This document shows positions 4,788 to 5,827 of a DNA stretch of 5,827 bases, piece after piece (position 1 is the stretch's first letter; every line of letters begins with the position of its first letter). The notes beneath the pieces were generated by a model. That model saw only the letters and a list, made by a program, of their open reading frames with translations, made no database searches and had not been told where the DNA came from. Location: contig SSHD01000026.1 in assembly GCA_008017255.1 (NCBI GenBank), positions 1 through 5,827 on the forward strand. Reading direction: 5' to 3'. This stretch comes from Acinetobacter sp. Lineage in GTDB: Bacteria; Pseudomonadota; Gammaproteobacteria; Pseudomonadales; Moraxellaceae. Both the position numbers and the translations under genes were made by a program.

Positions 4788-5162
4788 ATGGCAACAACAA
4801 ATCAGTTGATCCGTAAGGGTCGTACAACTTTGGTTGAAAAATCCAAAGTTCCAGCGTTGAAGGCTTGTCCGCAACGTCGTGGCGTATGTACACGTGTATA
4901 TACGACTACACCTAAAAAACCTAACTCAGCAATGCGTAAGGTTTGCCGTGTACGCTTAACTTCAGGTTTTGAAGTATCAAGCTATATCGGTGGTGAAGGT
5001 CATAACTTACAAGAGCACAGTGTTGTGCTTATCCGTGGTGGTCGTGTTAAAGACTTACCAGGTGTACGTTACCATACCGTTCGTGGTTCTTTAGACTGTG
5101 CTGGTGTGAAAGATCGTAACCAGTCACGTTCTAAATATGGTGCAAAACGTCCTAAGAAGTAA
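4788..5162 (+). CDS. rpsL: 30S ribosomal protein S12
   Basis: This 124-residue cytoplasmic protein belongs to the decoding centre of the small subunit and contacts 16S rRNA and the A-site codon-anticodon helix. The sequence is near-identical to the family standard, with the [11 protein letters not shown] block at 42-52 and [13 protein letters not shown] at 68-80. [14 protein letters not shown] spans 83-96, and a basic C-terminus ends in KRPKK. Lys43 and Lys88 are the usual residues, so the known streptomycin-resistance positions are of the sensitive type. Asp89, the RimO methylthiolation site in many bacteria, is present. The ATG at 4788 has GGGAG (4774-4778) with 9 bp spacing. It is the first gene of the str operon, with a strong promoter just upstream and rpsG downstream. 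Length and residues show no abnormality. Confidence 0.98.
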
Positions 5163-5171
5163 TTCTAGACG

Positions 5172-5191
5172 GTTAATTCTTCTGAATTAAC
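5172..5191 (+). promoter_or_regulatory. First stem-loop in the rpsL-rpsG spacer
   Basis: GTTAATTC (5172-5179) and GAATTAAC (5184-5191) form a perfect 8-bp stem with a TTCT loop just after the rpsL stop codon. It is AT-rich and has no T tract, so it does not look like a terminator. A role in mRNA processing or in presenting the S7 site is possible. Confidence 0.4.
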
Positions 5192-5210
5192 ACCAAATCC
5201 TTTAGCGTTC

Positions 5211-5248
5211 CGCTTGTTTGAATTCTTCATAGATTTGTAATTCAAGCG
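5211..5248 (+). promoter_or_regulatory. Second stem-loop in the rpsL-rpsG spacer
   Basis: TTGAATT (5218-5224) pairs with AATTCAA (5239-5245). CGC (5211-5213) then pairs with GCG (5246-5248) across a 4-nt bulge, for a stem of about 10 pairs. A bulged stem is a common form for ribosomal-protein binding on mRNA. The link to S7 is inferred. Confidence 0.4.
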
Positions 5249-5274
5249 ACGTATAGTAAGGCCAGCGAAGGTAC

Positions 5275-5316
5275 ATGACACTCTGTACGAACTGCTGGAT
5301 TATCCTGAAGTGTCAT
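5275..5316 (+). promoter_or_regulatory. Third stem-loop, just upstream of the rpsG Shine-Dalgarno
   Basis: ATGACACT (5275-5282) pairs perfectly with AGTGTCAT (5309-5316), enclosing 26 nt. A competing hairpin, GTACA (5271-5275) with TGTAC (5284-5288), uses part of the same left arm, so the two forms exclude each other. The right arm ends 6 bp before the AGGTG (5323-5327) of rpsG. That places the structure where binding of S7, known in E. coli to act on the rpsL-rpsG spacer, could control rpsG translation. Confidence 0.45.
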
Positions 5317-5334
5317 ATTATTAGGTGTATTAAA

Positions 5335-5805
5335 ATGCCAAGACGTCGCGTAGTCGCTGCTCGTGAGATCCTTCCAGATCCAAAATTTAGCAGCCAAACA
5401 ATCGCTAAATTCATGAACCACGTAATGCAAGATGGTAAAAAATCGATTGCAGAAAGTATCGTTTACGGTGCTTTAGAACGTGTTCAAGAAAAAAACAAAG
5501 TAGACCCAGTAGAGTTTTTTGAAGCTACGCTTGAAAAAGTTCGTCCTATGGTCGAAGTAAAAGCACGCCGTGTTGGTGGTGCTACTTATCAAGTACCAAT
5601 GGAAGTACGCCCATCCCGTCGTACTGCCTTGGCTATGCGTTGGTTAGTAGATGCTGCTGCTAAGCGTTCTGAAAAAACGATGGCTTTACGTCTTGCTGGC
5701 GAGTTGCTTGATGCAGCTGAAGGTAAAGGCTCAGCTGTTAAAAAGCGTGAAGATGTGCACCGTATGGCTGAAGCCAACAAAGCCTTCTCTCACTACCGTT
5801 TCTAA
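5335..5805 (+). CDS. rpsG: 30S ribosomal protein S7
   Basis: The 156-residue protein binds the 3' major domain of 16S rRNA and nucleates assembly of the small-subunit head; it lies near the E site. The start [16 protein letters not shown] is the standard N-terminus, so the ATG at 5335 is used, with AGGTG (5323-5327) 7 bp upstream. A longer reading from ATG 5275 adds 20 residues ([10 protein letters not shown]...) unlike any S7, and that ATG sits in the spacer hairpin. Family blocks are present in order: [15 protein letters not shown] at about 26-40, [20 protein letters not shown] at 73-92, [11 protein letters not shown] at 98-108 and [11 protein letters not shown] at the C-terminus. The gene is complete; its operon continues beyond the window, with elongation factor G next in most relatives. 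In E. coli S7 represses its own operon by binding the spacer upstream, and the stem-loops there suggest the same here. Confidence 0.97.
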   Translation: MPRRRVVAAREILPDPKFSSQTIAKFMNHVMQDGKKSIAESIVYGALERVQEKNKVDPVEFFEATLEKVRPMVEVKARRVGGATYQVPMEVRPSRRTALAMRWLVDAAAKRSEKTMALRLAGELLDAAEGKGSAVKKREDVHRMAEANKAFSHYRF

Positions 5806-5827
5806 GCGGATAAAACAGTCCCTAATC

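Noticed and set aside
4887..4900. GTACACGTGTA-like palindrome inside rpsL resembling the operator at 234-249
   Set aside because: It lies in the highly conserved VCTRVY codons of S12 and is explained by coding constraint.
5275..5334. N-terminal extension of S7 from ATG 5275
   Set aside because: The extra 20 residues are unlike S7, the Shine-Dalgarno fits 5335, and the upstream ATG lies in a predicted hairpin arm.
1..5827. CRISPR array, insertion sequence, tRNA or rRNA gene, or phage remnant
   Set aside because: I see no spaced direct repeats, transposase reading frame, terminal repeats or tRNA cloverleaf anywhere in the window.

Overview
The window looks like a chromosomal segment of an Acinetobacter-type gammaproteobacterium (Moraxellaceae). 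The base composition is AT-rich, and the ribosomal proteins S12 and S7, a FabB-type ketoacyl synthase, a HemJ-type protoporphyrinogen oxidase and an EcsC-family protein fit that group. The genus is inferred from recalled protein resemblance and not from a search.

Layout: (1) 1-299 is an AT-rich leader ending in a well-formed promoter (196-223) with a palindromic, operator-like element just downstream (234-249). (2) 300-614 holds two very short plus-strand genes of 33 and 54 codons. Both encode single-span membrane proteins with the same core ending in VGRIGT. They are paralogous, each has a good Shine-Dalgarno, and I do not recognise the family. A hairpin at 635-676 can end transcription from both sides. 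(3) 669-2976 is a minus-strand block: fabB, then hemJ 23 bp behind it as a probable operon, then a hairpin terminator that overlaps the hemJ stop codon, then a small HEMTH zinc-peptidase-like gene. (4) 2977-3241 is a divergent intergenic region with a candidate promoter for each direction and an inverted repeat in the fabB leader. (5) 3263-4615 is a plus-strand EcsC-family gene. (6) 4663-5827 is the start of the str operon: a strong promoter whose -35 box lies in an inverted repeat, a hairpin at the 5' end of the leader, rpsL, a structured 172-bp spacer, and rpsG. Whatever follows rpsG (fusA in most relatives) is outside the window.

Most of the window is housekeeping: fatty-acid elongation, haem synthesis and the decoding and head proteins of the 30S subunit. 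The least explained part is the left end, where two tiny paralogous membrane-protein genes sit under one promoter with its own palindrome. Synonymous divergence between the two copies is strong internal evidence that both are real genes. The other points of interest are RNA or DNA structures in the str operon leader and the rpsL-rpsG spacer, the latter a candidate S7 autoregulatory site.
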